NCBI GenBank assembly: GCA_947504035.1
Contig: CANNGA010000002.1
Span: 124,001-188,000 of the forward strand
DNA: 64,000 nt
Direction: 5' to 3'
Source: an uncultured Flavobacteriaceae bacterium
GTDB taxonomy: Bacteria > Bacteroidota > Bacteroidia > Flavobacteriales > Flavobacteriaceae
Under the pieces are notes generated by a model, which saw only the letters and a program-made list of their open reading frames with translations, made no database searches and was not told the origin of the DNA. Every line of letters begins with the position of its first letter. Positions within the stretch are counted from its first letter, which is position 1. Made by a program: the position numbers and the translations under genes. Shown in pieces: positions 37,473 to 46,521 of the stretch.

Positions 37473-39020
37473 TTATTTAGGCGAGAATACCGTAAAGGGG
37501 ATCACCATCTCTTCCAAAGATACGCCGCCATGTTGATAGGTGTTCCTGTAATAGCTTACATAATGGTTGTAATTATTAGGGTATGCAAAAAAGAGATCGC
37601 CTTTTGCAAAAATAAAAGAGCTGCTCATATTAATAGCTGGGAGGTGAATGTCTTTGGGATTATCGGCAACTAAAACATCTTTTTTATCAAAGGTTAAACT
37701 TCTTCCTGTTTTGTATCGTAAATTAAGACTGGTATCACGGTCTCCAATAACTTTAGATGGGTGTTTTACATTTATAGTACCATGATCTGTCGTTAATATG
37801 AGTTTGAATCCCATACTTTGCGCTTGTTGAATCATATCTAACAATGGCGAGTTTTTAAACCAGCTTAGTGTTAAAGACCGGTAAGCCTTATCATTTGAAG
37901 CCAATTCCTTTACAACTTCCATTTCTGTTTTGGCATGAGACAACATGTCTACAAAATTGTAAACGACTACTGTTAAATCATTATCTTTTTGCGATTTAAA
38001 ATTATCAGCTAAGCGTTTGCCATTTTTTAAGTTGGTAATTTTATGATACTCGTATTTTAAATTAGAAAGTCCTAAACGTTTCATTTGCGCTTCTAAGAAG
38101 TCGGCCTCATGTAAATTTTTGCCACCATCATCGGTATCGTTTTTCCAATACTGAGGGTATAATTTTTCCATTTCACTAGGCATTAAACCAGAAAAAATAG
38201 CATTTCTAGCATACTGTGTTGCAGTAGGTAGAATACTAAAAAAGGCATTTTCTTGCGTTTTTTTATAGTGGTTGTTAATAATAGGTTCGAAAACTTTCCA
38301 CTGGTCGTATCTTAAATTATCAACGACCACGACTAATGTCGGTTGTTCCGTACTTAACTCTGGTGCTATTTTTTCTTTAAAGAGCGTATGCGACATTACG
38401 GGGGCATCAACAGAATTATCGAACCATTCCGGATAGTTCTTGTCTATAAATTTTCCAAATTGGGTGTTGGCTTCTGTTTTTTGAGACTCTAAAATTTCAA
38501 ACATACTAGGGTCTTCAATGTTCTCTAATTGAATTTCCCAATAAATTAGTTTTTGATAGAGGTTAACCCAATCGTCATAGGTATTCACCATGGCCAGATC
38601 CATCGCTATTTTTCTAAATTCCTGTTGGTAATTCGAAGTCGTTTTTTCAGAAACCAATCTCGAATGGTCTAAATTCTTTTTTAAACTTAAAAGAATTTGG
38701 TTAGGGTTAACAGGTTTTATAAGGTAATCTGCAATTTTATTACCAATAGCTTCTTCCATAATATATTCTTCCTCACTTTTTGTGATCATTACAATAGGAA
38801 GGTTCGCTTGCTTTTCTTTAATTTCATTTAAAGTTTCAAGTCCTGTAAGCCCTGGCATGTTTTCATCTAAAAAAACAATGTCAAAATTATGGTCTTCTAT
38901 AATATCTATGGCTTCAGTACCACTATTGCATGTGGTGAGCTTGTAATTTTTCTTTTCAAGAAATAAAATATGTGGTTTTAGTAAATCTATTTCGTCATCA
39001 ACCCAAAGGATATGTATCAT
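37473..39020 (-). CDS. porX: type IX secretion response regulator PorX (receiver + PglZ-like domain)
   Basis: This 515-residue protein has an N-terminal receiver domain (HILWVDDE; phospho-acceptor Asp52 in VFLDENMPG; Thr/Lys in MITKSEEE). An alpha-helical linker follows, then a PglZ/alkaline-phosphatase-superfamily domain with VVVVDNLRYDQW and TTDHGTINVKHPSK metal-binding motifs. PorX with PorY regulates type IX secretion in P. gingivalis, and its C-terminal domain is a metal-dependent phosphodiesterase. Length and architecture match. It suggests the organism uses T9SS, hence gliding or secreted adhesins and enzymes. It is divergent from the HD gene with an 84-bp gap. Confidence 0.95.
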   Translation of the reverse strand: MIHILWVDDEIDLLKPHILFLEKKNYKLTTCNSGTEAIDIIEDHNFDIVFLDENMPGLTGLETLNEIKEKQANLPIVMITKSEEEYIMEEAIGNKIADYLIKPVNPNQILLSLKKNLDHSRLVSEKTTSNYQQEFRKIAMDLAMVNTYDDWVNLYQKLIYWEIQLENIEDPSMFEILESQKTEANTQFGKFIDKNYPEWFDNSVDAPVMSHTLFKEKIAPELSTEQPTLVVVVDNLRYDQWKVFEPIINNHYKKTQENAFFSILPTATQYARNAIFSGLMPSEMEKLYPQYWKNDTDDGGKNLHEADFLEAQMKRLGLSNLKYEYHKITNLKNGKRLADNFKSQKDNDLTVVVYNFVDMLSHAKTEMEVVKELASNDKAYRSLTLSWFKNSPLLDMIQQAQSMGFKLILTTDHGTINVKHPSKVIGDRDTSLNLRYKTGRSLTFDKKDVLVADNPKDIHLPAINMSSSFIFAKGDLFFAYPNNYNHYVSYYRNTYQHGGVSLEEMVIPFTVFSPK

Positions 39021-39042
39021 ATGTGTGTTATTTTATGTTTCT

Positions 39043-39060
39043 ATGTCCGATTTAGGACAT
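39043..39060. promoter_or_regulatory. 6-6-6 inverted repeat between porX and the HD gene
   Basis: ATGTCC, 6-nt spacer, GGACAT: a perfect dyad just upstream of the HD-gene -7 element (39070-39077) and 22 bp from the porX start. The position fits an operator for one or both genes, but no known regulator is matched. Confidence 0.35.
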
Positions 39061-39069
39061 CATAATATC

Positions 39070-39077
39070 TATATTTG
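39070..39077 (+). promoter_or_regulatory. candidate -7 element for the HD phosphohydrolase gene
   Basis: TATATTTG, an exact TAnnTTTG match, 28 bp before the TTG start at 39105. The short leader supports that start. Confidence 0.45.
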
Positions 39078-39104
39078 TGGAAATATATTGTAAAAAATTA
39101 AAGT

Positions 39105-40316
39105 TTGAATAAACTTAAAATATTAAACGACCCAATTTACGGATTTATTACTTTACCAAATTCGTTCATTTTTGATCTCATTCAACATAAATATTTCCAA
39201 CGCTTAAGACGGATCACCCAAATGGGAATGTCGCATTTGGTGTATCCTGGGGCACACCATACTCGATTTCATCATGCTATAGGTTGTGTGTACTTAATGC
39301 AAAAAGCGGTTAATGTATTGCGCTACAAAGGTGTAACAGTCTCTTTAGACGAAGAAGAGGCCTTGTATATAGCCATCTTGTTACACGATATAGGGCATGG
39401 TCCTTTTTCGCATGCTATGGAACATAGTATTGTAAATGGGGTATCTCACGAAGAGATATCGCTCTTATTTATGGAACGTTTAAATGAAGAATTTAACGGA
39501 AGTTTAACGCTTGCCATTCGCGTTTTTAAAGGAGACTACGAACGACCGTTTTTATGTCAGTTGATATCGAGTCAATTAGATATCGATCGGGCCGACTATT
39601 TAAAAAGGGACAGCTTTTATACTGGTGTTGCAGAAGGTAATGTAAACAGTGAACGGTTAATTACCATGCTTAACGTGGTTAATGACCATTTAGTGGTTGA
39701 AGAAAAGGGCATATACAGTGTCGAGAAATTCATTATAGCAAGACGTTTTATGTATTGGCAGGTCTATCTGCATAAAACAGGATTGGTCGCAGAGCAATTG
39801 TTGATACGTATCTTAAAGCGCGCTAAAGAGCTTACGAAGCAAGGCTTAGTATTAGAAGCCAGCCAACCCTTACGCTATTTTTTGAACAATACGATAACAT
39901 TAGAGACATTTACAAGCGAAACCTTAGATGTGTTTTATGAGTTAGATGATTATGATGTGGTGTCTGCTATGAAGCAATGGAAACATAATGACGATTTTGT
40001 ATTACGTCATTTATGTACCATGATTATCAATAGAGAATTACTTAAGATTAAAATAAAAAATAAGCCGATAAAGCCTAAAGTTTTAGAAGCCCACACAAAA
40101 ACAATGATGGAATTACATGGTATTAGTGCCCATGAAGCTTCTTATTTTGTGTTTTCCGGGAGCATTCATAATAAGGCTTATGAGGTTAAGCGACAGAATA
40201 TTAACATCCTTTATAAAACAGGCAAAATACAAGATATCGTTAAAGCCTCAGATCATTTAAATCTTAAAGCGCTAACAAAACCAGTAACAAAGCACTATAT
40301 ATGTTATCCAAAATAG
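39105..40316 (+). CDS. HD-domain phosphohydrolase (dNTPase/SAMHD1-like family)
   Basis: This 403-residue protein has the HD fold ligands: RRITQMGMSHLVYPGAHHTRFHHAIG (first His), LLHDIGHGPFSHAMEH (HD pair near 105) and QLDIDRADYLKRDS (distal Asp). The family resembles dGTP triphosphohydrolases and SAMHD1. Bacteroidota members are conserved but their substrate is mostly inferred. The start is TTG: the reading frame has a stop two codons upstream, and MNKLKILNDPIYGFIT is the expected family N-terminus. A -7 promoter match lies 28 bp upstream. Confidence 0.88.
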   Translation: MNKLKILNDPIYGFITLPNSFIFDLIQHKYFQRLRRITQMGMSHLVYPGAHHTRFHHAIGCVYLMQKAVNVLRYKGVTVSLDEEEALYIAILLHDIGHGPFSHAMEHSIVNGVSHEEISLLFMERLNEEFNGSLTLAIRVFKGDYERPFLCQLISSQLDIDRADYLKRDSFYTGVAEGNVNSERLITMLNVVNDHLVVEEKGIYSVEKFIIARRFMYWQVYLHKTGLVAEQLLIRILKRAKELTKQGLVLEASQPLRYFLNNTITLETFTSETLDVFYELDDYDVVSAMKQWKHNDDFVLRHLCTMIINRELLKIKIKNKPIKPKVLEAHTKTMMELHGISAHEASYFVFSGSIHNKAYEVKRQNINILYKTGKIQDIVKASDHLNLKALTKPVTKHYICYPK

Positions 40317-40404
40317 GAGTCATGTCATATAAAATATTATTTTAGTGTTTTTTTAAACAAAAAACTATTAAAAATAGGGGCTTAAAAAGTTATTACATTT
40401 TTCC

Positions 40405-40412
40405 TATTTTTG
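40405..40412 (+). promoter_or_regulatory. candidate -7 element for the lpxD-lpxC-lpxA gene group
   Basis: TATTTTTG, an exact TAnnTTTG match, 33 bp before the GTG at 40446. It overlaps a possible upstream TTG start (40410), which argues against that start. Confidence 0.5.
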
Positions 40413-40445
40413 TGCAATCTAATTAATCAAATTAATCCCACAAGT

Positions 40446-41471
40446 GTGAAATTTACAGCACAGCAAATTGCTGATATTTTAGAAGGAGATATTGTTGGTG
40501 ACGCAGAGGTTAAAGTCTCTAAATTAGCTAAAATTGAAGAAGGAGAGGCGGGAGCCTTAACGTTTTTAGCCAATCCAAAATATACAGCATTTATATACAC
40601 AACAAAAGCTTCAATAACTATTGTAAACAGGACGTTCGAACCAGAAGAACCCTTATCTACAACCTTGATAAAGGTAGATGATGCTTACAAAGCATTCTCT
40701 AAGCTTTTAGAATATTACAATCAAGTAAAACTAAATAAGTTTGGAGTAGAGCAGCCGTCCTTTGTAGCAGAAACGTCTTCCTATGGAGAGAATGTCTACA
40801 TAGGTGCGTTTTCTTATATAGGCGAAAATGTAAAAATAGGGACCAATGTAAAGATATTTCCAAATGCTTACATAGGCGATAATGTTACAATAGGGAACGA
40901 TACTATTATTTTTTCAGGCTCTAAAGTATACTCAGAATGTGTTGTAGGTAATAACTGTGTTATCAACTCAGGAGCCATAATAGGCGCCGATGGTTTTGGA
41001 TTTGCACCAAACGAGAAAGGGGAATACCATAAAGTACCTCAAACAGGAAATGTTATTTTAGAAGATTTTGTAGATATTGGTGCAGCGACAACCATAGATA
41101 GAGCAACTCTAGGATCGACCGTGATACGAAGAGGTGTGAAATTAGATAACCAAATTCAAATTGCGCACAACGTAGAAATTGGAAAAAATACTGTAATAGC
41201 GGCGCAAACCGGTATCGCTGGATCTACTAAAATAGGCGAGAATTGCCAGATAGGCGGACAGGTAGGTATTGTTGGACATATTACTATAGGTAATAATGTG
41301 CGCATACAAGCACAATCAGGTATAGGACGCAATGTAAAAGATAATGAAGTATTACAAGGTTCGCCAGCATTAGCCTATGGAGACTATAATAAGTCTTATG
41401 TGCATTTTAAAAATTTACCAAAAATTATAAAGAAATTTAACGATATAGAGAAAAACTATGGCAATAGTTAA
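40446..41471 (+). CDS. lpxD: UDP-3-O-acylglucosamine N-acyltransferase
   Basis: This 341-residue protein has an N-terminal uridine-binding domain ([11 protein letters not shown]) and a left-handed beta-helix of hexapeptide repeats. The catalytic-His region is [13 protein letters not shown], preceded by [14 protein letters not shown]. It adds the second 3-hydroxyacyl chain in lipid A synthesis. I use GTG at 40446, giving the usual N-terminus [14 protein letters not shown]. The upstream TTG falls inside the promoter. It overlaps lpxC-fabZ by 14 bp. Confidence 0.94.
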   Translation: MKFTAQQIADILEGDIVGDAEVKVSKLAKIEEGEAGALTFLANPKYTAFIYTTKASITIVNRTFEPEEPLSTTLIKVDDAYKAFSKLLEYYNQVKLNKFGVEQPSFVAETSSYGENVYIGAFSYIGENVKIGTNVKIFPNAYIGDNVTIGNDTIIFSGSKVYSECVVGNNCVINSGAIIGADGFGFAPNEKGEYHKVPQTGNVILEDFVDIGAATTIDRATLGSTVIRRGVKLDNQIQIAHNVEIGKNTVIAAQTGIAGSTKIGENCQIGGQVGIVGHITIGNNVRIQAQSGIGRNVKDNEVLQGSPALAYGDYNKSYVHFKNLPKIIKKFNDIEKNYGNS

Positions 41472-42864
41472 TACTGAAAGCAAACAAAAAACAATACATA
41501 AAGCAGTAGCACTAACAGGTGTTGGTTTACATACTGGAAAAAACGTGACATTAACTTTTAAACCAGGAATTTCCAACTCTGGTTTAGTGTTTAAAAGAGT
41601 AGATTTAGAAGGAGAACCTGTTATCAAGGCAGATGCTAATTATGTAACAAATACACAAAGAGGGACATGTTTAGAACATAATGGTGTTAAAATTCAAACG
41701 TCAGAACATGTTTTAGCGGCCTTAGTAGGTTTGGACATAGATAATGTAATCATAGAATTAAATGCCTCTGAACCTCCTATTATGGATGGGTCTTCTAAGT
41801 TTTTTGTAGAGGCTTTAGAAGAGGCTGGTATTGACGAGTTAGATGCATTTAGAGAAGAATACATTGTAACCGATGTGATATCTTATGTTGATGAGAATAC
41901 CGGTAGTGAAATTTTAGTGATGCCTGCAAAAACATACCAAGTTACGACTATGGTCGATTTTGGAACTAAAGTTTTAGGAACTCAAAATGCAACATTGGCT
42001 AAAATCTCTGATTTTAAGGCTGAAATCTCTAATTCGAGAACTTTTAGTTTTTTACATGAAATTGAAATGCTTTTAGAGAACGGTTTAATTAAAGGCGGCG
42101 ACCTTAATAATGCTATTGTTTATGTCGATAAACCATTATCTACAGAGACGATGACTAAACTTCGCAAAGCATTTGATAAAGATAATATTGCTGTTAAACC
42201 TAATGGAATTCTAGATAATTTAACCTTACACCATCCTAACGAAGCAGCCCGCCATAAATTACTAGACATTTTAGGTGATTTGGCTTTAATAGGAACACGT
42301 ATTAGAGGGAAAATTATAGCCAATAAACCAGGGCACTTTGTAAACACCGAGTTTGCAAAAAAAATGTCTAAGATCATAAAAAATGAAAGACGGAATAATG
42401 TGCCTAACATCGATTTGAATCAAGACCCTTTAATGGATGTGAATCAAATTATGGATATGCTTCCGCACAGACAGCCTTTCTTGTTGTTAGATAAGGTTTT
42501 TGAATTGTCTGAAAGTCATGTTATCGGTATGAAAAACGTGACGATGAATGAAGAATTCTTTAAAGGACATTTTCCAGGTTCTCCAGTGATGCCAGGGGTT
42601 TTAATTGTTGAAGCCATGGCACAAACGGGAGGGATACTCGTACTTAATACAGTACCAGATCCTGAAAACTATTTGACCTTTTTTATGAAGATGGACAACG
42701 TGAAATTTAAGCGCAAAGTAAGTCCAGGAGATACTTTAATATTCAAATGTTCATTAATAACGCCAATTCGACGCGGTATTTGTCATATGCAAGGCTATGC
42801 CTATGCTAATGGTAAATTGTGTGCAGAAGCAGAATTAATGGCACAAATTTCTAAAGTTAAATAA
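41458..42864 (+). CDS. lpxC-fabZ: bifunctional LpxC deacetylase / FabZ dehydratase
   Basis: This 468-residue fusion has residues 1 to about 310 as LpxC ([12 protein letters not shown]; zinc ligands in [15 protein letters not shown] and [10 protein letters not shown]). From about 325 it is FabZ ([33 protein letters not shown] with catalytic His and Glu). LpxC commits UDP-3-O-acyl-GlcNAc to lipid A, and FabZ dehydrates 3-hydroxyacyl-ACP, so the fusion joins competing uses of one acyl pool. The fusion is characteristic of Bacteroidota. It is flanked by lpxD (overlapping) and lpxA (8-bp gap). Confidence 0.97.
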   Translation: MAIVNTESKQKTIHKAVALTGVGLHTGKNVTLTFKPGISNSGLVFKRVDLEGEPVIKADANYVTNTQRGTCLEHNGVKIQTSEHVLAALVGLDIDNVIIELNASEPPIMDGSSKFFVEALEEAGIDELDAFREEYIVTDVISYVDENTGSEILVMPAKTYQVTTMVDFGTKVLGTQNATLAKISDFKAEISNSRTFSFLHEIEMLLENGLIKGGDLNNAIVYVDKPLSTETMTKLRKAFDKDNIAVKPNGILDNLTLHHPNEAARHKLLDILGDLALIGTRIRGKIIANKPGHFVNTEFAKKMSKIIKNERRNNVPNIDLNQDPLMDVNQIMDMLPHRQPFLLLDKVFELSESHVIGMKNVTMNEEFFKGHFPGSPVMPGVLIVEAMAQTGGILVLNTVPDPENYLTFFMKMDNVKFKRKVSPGDTLIFKCSLITPIRRGICHMQGYAYANGKLCAEAELMAQISKVK

Positions 42865-42872
42865 ACGCAGTT

Positions 42873-43658
42873 ATGAATCAACCTTTAGCATATGTGCATC
42901 CAGGTGCCAAAATCGCAAAAAATGTTGTAATAGAACCTTTTACAACAATTAATAATAATGTTGTTATAGGAGAGGGCACATGGATTGGTAGTAATGTAAC
43001 TATTATGGAAGGCGCACGTATTGGTAAAAATTGTAATATTTTTCCAGGAGCTGTCATTTCTGCTGTACCTCAGGATCTAAAATATAACGATGAAGATACT
43101 GTTGTAGAAATAGGGAATAATGTTACTATTAGAGAATGTGTGACCATTAATAGGGGAACTGCCGATAGAATGAAAACCGTAATAGGCGATAATTGCCTTA
43201 TTATGGCCTATTGTCATATTGCACACGATTGCATTGTTGGGAATAACTGTATTTTTTCTAATAACAGCACCTTAGCGGGCCATATTACGATTGGTGATTA
43301 TGTAGTATTAGCAGGAATGACCGCTGTACATCAATTTGTATCTGTAGGGAATCATGCTTTTGTTACAGGAGGGTCATTGGTAAGAAAAGATGTGCCGCCT
43401 TTTGTAAAAGCAGCTCGCGAACCTTTATCTTATGTCGGTATTAATTCTGTAGGATTAAGACGAAGAGGATTTACAACAGAAAAAATTAGAGAAATTCAGA
43501 ATATTTTTAGAATTCTCTATCAAAAAAATTATAACAATACACAAGCTTCCGAACTTATAGAAGCTGAAATGGAAGCAACCCCAGAACGTGATGAGATTTT
43601 GCAATTCATAAAGAATTCGCATAGAGGTATTATGAAAGGGTATTTTAAATCAAACTAA
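42873..43658 (+). CDS. lpxA: UDP-N-acetylglucosamine acyltransferase
   Basis: This 261-residue hexapeptide-repeat protein starts LAYVHPGAKIAKNVVIEPF. Its catalytic His lies in CHIAHDCIVGNNC near 123-135, and HQFVSVGNHAFVTGGSLVRKD follows. The C-terminal helical domain is present (YVGINSVGLRRRGF). It adds the first 3-hydroxyacyl chain to UDP-GlcNAc, the first lipid A step. It is cotranscribed with lpxC-fabZ and precedes efp by 24 bp. Confidence 0.97.
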   Translation: MNQPLAYVHPGAKIAKNVVIEPFTTINNNVVIGEGTWIGSNVTIMEGARIGKNCNIFPGAVISAVPQDLKYNDEDTVVEIGNNVTIRECVTINRGTADRMKTVIGDNCLIMAYCHIAHDCIVGNNCIFSNNSTLAGHITIGDYVVLAGMTAVHQFVSVGNHAFVTGGSLVRKDVPPFVKAAREPLSYVGINSVGLRRRGFTTEKIREIQNIFRILYQKNYNNTQASELIEAEMEATPERDEILQFIKNSHRGIMKGYFKSN

Positions 43659-43682
43659 ATATAAAATAAAGACACAGCTCTT

Positions 43683-44249
43683 ATGGCAAATACAAGTGAT
43701 ATTAGAAACGGACTATGTATAAAATATAACAATGACATTTATAAAGTTATTGAATTTTTACATGTGAAGCCAGGTAAAGGACCAGCATTTGTGAGAACAA
43801 AGTTGAAAAGTGTAACCAATGGGAAAGTTATTGATAATACGTTCTCTGCCGGTCACAAATTAGATGATGTACGCGTAGAAACGCATAAATTTCAGTATTT
43901 GTATAATGATGGTGAATTTTACCACTTCATGAATGAGGCCGATTATACTCAAATTCGTTTATTAGAAGCAGCTCTAGACAGACCAGATTTAATGAAAGAA
44001 GGAGAAATTGTTACAGTGATTATAAATTCTGAAGACAATGCGCCACTTTCTGTAGAAATGCCTGCTAGCGTTATTTTAGAGGTAACACATACAGAGCCAG
44101 GTGTAAAAGGAAACACTGCAACTAATGCAACAAAACCAGCAACGGTTGAAACAGGAGCAACAGTTAATGTGCCATTATTTATTAATGAAGGCGATAAAAT
44201 TAAGGTAGAAACAGAAAAAGGTACTTATAAAGAACGCATTAAGGCGTAA
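43683..44249 (+). CDS. efp: translation elongation factor P
   Basis: This 188-residue three-domain protein has the KOW-like N-terminal domain with the modification loop VKPGKGPAFVRTKLKS (Lys at the tip). The S1-like C-terminal signature is TEPGVKGNTATNATKPATVETG. EF-P relieves ribosome stalling at polyproline. Its place between lpxA and an lpxD paralogue suggests cotranscription with lipid A genes. Confidence 0.97.
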   Translation: MANTSDIRNGLCIKYNNDIYKVIEFLHVKPGKGPAFVRTKLKSVTNGKVIDNTFSAGHKLDDVRVETHKFQYLYNDGEFYHFMNEADYTQIRLLEAALDRPDLMKEGEIVTVIINSEDNAPLSVEMPASVILEVTHTEPGVKGNTATNATKPATVETGATVNVPLFINEGDKIKVETEKGTYKERIKA

Positions 44250-44323
44250 TTAAACATTCGCGTTTAATTTTAAGACACCTTTTAGATATATAAAACTGTT
44301 TCCTGTTAACGTAATACCATACT

Positions 44324-45268
44324 ATGAAATTCCCTCAAGCTGAAACCTTAGAATCGATAGCAGAGCTTATAAATTGTAAATTTATAGGGGCTCCAAGTTT
44401 TCCTGTTTTGGGCATTAATGAAATTCATGTTGTCGAGCCAGGAGATATCGTATTTGTAGACCACCCTAAGTATTATGATAAAGCCTTACAATCTGCTGCA
44501 ACTGTAGTTCTAATTAATAAAGAGGTTGAATGTCCAGAAGGAAAAGCACTTATTATTAGTGACGACCCTTTTAGAGATTTTAATAAAATAAGTGCACATT
44601 ACAAACCCTTTAAGGCTGTATCGCAATCCATTTCAAATTCGGCTACAATAGGAGATCATACCATAATACAACCTAATTGTTTTATAGGTAATAATGTTAC
44701 TATTGGACGCCATTGCATTATTAATGCTAATGTTAGTATTTATGATGATGCAGTGATTGGAGATCACGTTATCATCCATTCGGGTACAGTATTAGGTGCT
44801 AATGCATTTTACTATAAAAACAGACCAGAAGGATTTGATAGGTTATTATCATCTGGACGTGTCGTTATAGAAGACCATGTAGATATAGGAGCGTCTTGTA
44901 CAATTGATAAGGGCGTGACAGGCGATACAACCATAAAAGAAGGCACTAAGATTGATAATCTTGTACAAATAGGCCATGATACTGTTATTGGAAAAAAATG
45001 TTTAATAGCATCTCAAGTTGGTATTGCGGGCTGTGTGGTTGTAGAAGATGAAGTGACTATTTGGGGACAAGTAGGTATTACAAGTGGTATAACCATAGGT
45101 AAAAAAGCAGTTATTTCTGCAAAAGCAGGCGTTAGTAAATCTTTAGAAGGCGGCAAGGGGTATTTTGGAATCCCAGCTGATGATTTTCGCTCTAAATACA
45201 AAGAAATAGCAGCTATTAGAAAAATTCCAGAAATTCTAGAAACTTTAAAAAAACAAAGCAATAAGTAG
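44324..45268 (+). CDS. second LpxD-like UDP-3-O-acylglucosamine N-acyltransferase
   Basis: This 314-residue hexapeptide protein has the LpxD two-domain layout (N-terminal GDIVFVDHPKYYDKALQ, then the left-handed beta-helix). The catalytic-His region reads NLVQIGHDTVIGKKC, so the His is kept, and DIGASCTIDKGVTGD replaces the Arg-containing segment of the other copy. Length and motifs differ clearly from lpxD at 40446, so it is a divergent paralogue rather than a recent duplicate. It may use another acyl chain or a different amino sugar. It follows efp by 74 bp. Confidence 0.87.
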   Translation: MKFPQAETLESIAELINCKFIGAPSFPVLGINEIHVVEPGDIVFVDHPKYYDKALQSAATVVLINKEVECPEGKALIISDDPFRDFNKISAHYKPFKAVSQSISNSATIGDHTIIQPNCFIGNNVTIGRHCIINANVSIYDDAVIGDHVIIHSGTVLGANAFYYKNRPEGFDRLLSSGRVVIEDHVDIGASCTIDKGVTGDTTIKEGTKIDNLVQIGHDTVIGKKCLIASQVGIAGCVVVEDEVTIWGQVGITSGITIGKKAVISAKAGVSKSLEGGKGYFGIPADDFRSKYKEIAAIRKIPEILETLKKQSNK

Positions 45269-45291
45269 TTTAATTTTAATCTAAAATAAAT

Positions 45292-45299
45292 TACTTTTG
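45292..45299 (+). promoter_or_regulatory. candidate -7 element for sucD
   Basis: TACTTTTG, an exact TAnnTTTG match, 33 bp before the sucD ATG. The -33 region is weak. Confidence 0.45.
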
Positions 45300-45332
45300 C
45301 TAGCATCATTATAAAAATAAAAATTATCACTT

Positions 45333-46205
45333 ATGAGTGTATTAGTAAATAAAGATTCAAAAATTATAGTACAAGGGTTTACAGGTAGTGAAGGTACATT
45401 TCACGCTGAACAAATGATTGAGTATGGTACGAACCTTGTTGGCGGTGTAACACCAGGTAAAGGTGGACAAACGCATTTAGGAAAGCCTGTATTTAATACT
45501 GTTCAAGAAGCTGTAGATACAGCAGGAGCTGATACTACTATTATTTTTGTTCCACCAGCTTTTGCTGCTGATGCTATCATGGAAGCTGCTGATGCAGGTA
45601 TTAAGGTGATAATTACGATTACAGAAGGTATTCCAGTTGCTGATATGATTACAGCATCAAATTACCTAAAAGACAAAGACTCACGTTTAATTGGCCCTAA
45701 CTGTCCAGGAGTGATCACACCAGGAGAAGCTAAAGTAGGTATCATGCCAGGTTTCGTATTCAAACAAGGTAAAGTAGGTATTGTTTCTAAATCAGGAACA
45801 TTAACATACGAAGCAGCTGATCAGGTTGTAAAACAAGGTTTAGGTATTACTACAGCTATAGGTATTGGTGGAGATCCAATTATCGGAACAACAACAAAAG
45901 AAGCTGTAGAGTTATTGATAAATGACCCAGAAACTGAAGCCGTTGTAATGATAGGAGAAATAGGAGGTCAATTAGAAGCCGATGCCGCAAACTGGTATAA
46001 AGAAAGTGGTAGCAAAAAACCTATAGTTGGTTTTATCGCTGGAGAAACAGCACCTGCAGGACGTACTATGGGACATGCTGGAGCTATTGTAGGTGGTAGT
46101 GATGATACTGCACAAGCTAAAAAGAAAATAATGGCTGCTTGTGGTATTCATGTTGTGAATTCACCAGCTGAAATAGGAAAGAAAGTAGCTGAAGTTATCG
46201 GGTAG
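45333..46205 (+). CDS. sucD: succinyl-CoA synthetase subunit alpha
   Basis: This 290-residue protein starts [24 protein letters not shown]. It has [41 protein letters not shown], and the phosphohistidine loop [13 protein letters not shown] near 240. It is the CoA-binding, phosphorylated subunit of the TCA-cycle ligase. The beta subunit (sucC) is not in the window. Its own promoter candidate and terminator suggest a single-gene unit. Confidence 0.97.
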   Translation: MSVLVNKDSKIIVQGFTGSEGTFHAEQMIEYGTNLVGGVTPGKGGQTHLGKPVFNTVQEAVDTAGADTTIIFVPPAFAADAIMEAADAGIKVIITITEGIPVADMITASNYLKDKDSRLIGPNCPGVITPGEAKVGIMPGFVFKQGKVGIVSKSGTLTYEAADQVVKQGLGITTAIGIGGDPIIGTTTKEAVELLINDPETEAVVMIGEIGGQLEADAANWYKESGSKKPIVGFIAGETAPAGRTMGHAGAIVGGSDDTAQAKKKIMAACGIHVVNSPAEIGKKVAEVIG

Positions 46206-46226
46206 GCTAACTGTATACAGAAATAT

Positions 46227-46263
46227 AAAAAAGGTCAAAACTTTATGAGTTTTGACCTTTTTT
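46227..46263. terminator. terminator of sucD, possibly also of the acylation operon
   Basis: A perfect 16-bp stem (46227-46242 with 46248-46263) with a 5-nt loop. The left arm starts with A6 and the right arm ends in T6, so it can work in both directions between convergent units. Confidence 0.85.
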
Positions 46264-46381
46264 AGGTTATATAAACGATTTGAAAATACCGTAATATATT
46301 TAAAAGCGCACTTTATTCTTTTTAGAAAGGACCTAAGCTATTATAGATACTGTTAATTATTTTAAAATAATTGAAAATGTA

Positions 46382-46519
46382 TTACCATGCTAAATATTTA
46401 AATCTACCATCTGGGTGTGGGCTAAAAAGGACAATCAAAGCTAAAAGAAATAAGTACCAAATAACTATAAGTATATTAGCCATTTTTTCACCAAATTTAT
46501 TAAAGAGCCAGTGATACAT
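46382..46519 (-). CDS. 45-residue DltX-like single-pass membrane protein ending in FKYLAW
   Basis: This is a short gene 2 bp after the MBOAT stop. The protein has a basic N-terminus with MYHWLFNKFGEK, one membrane segment (about 14-32), then SPHPDGRFKYLAW at the C-terminus. This size, topology and aromatic C-terminal F-x-Y-x-x-aromatic motif resemble DltX (about 50 residues, ending FxYxxF). In Dlt systems the DltX Tyr is reported to take the acyl group from the MBOAT DltB. The neighbours encode the other Dlt-like parts. Similarity is by pattern, not alignment score, and a small DUF-type accessory protein is the alternative. Confidence 0.7.
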   Translation of the reverse strand: MYHWLFNKFGEKMANILIVIWYLFLLALIVLFSPHPDGRFKYLAW

Positions 46520-46521
46520 GT

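Noticed and set aside
40410-40445. TTG start adding 12 residues to LpxD
   Set aside because: The TTG lies in the -7 promoter element and the extension does not match LpxD N-termini; GTG at 40446 fits both.
46355-46372. 18-bp A/T-only palindrome downstream of the acylation operon
   Set aside because: Pure A/T palindromes are expected by chance in low-GC DNA and this one lacks a terminator tail.
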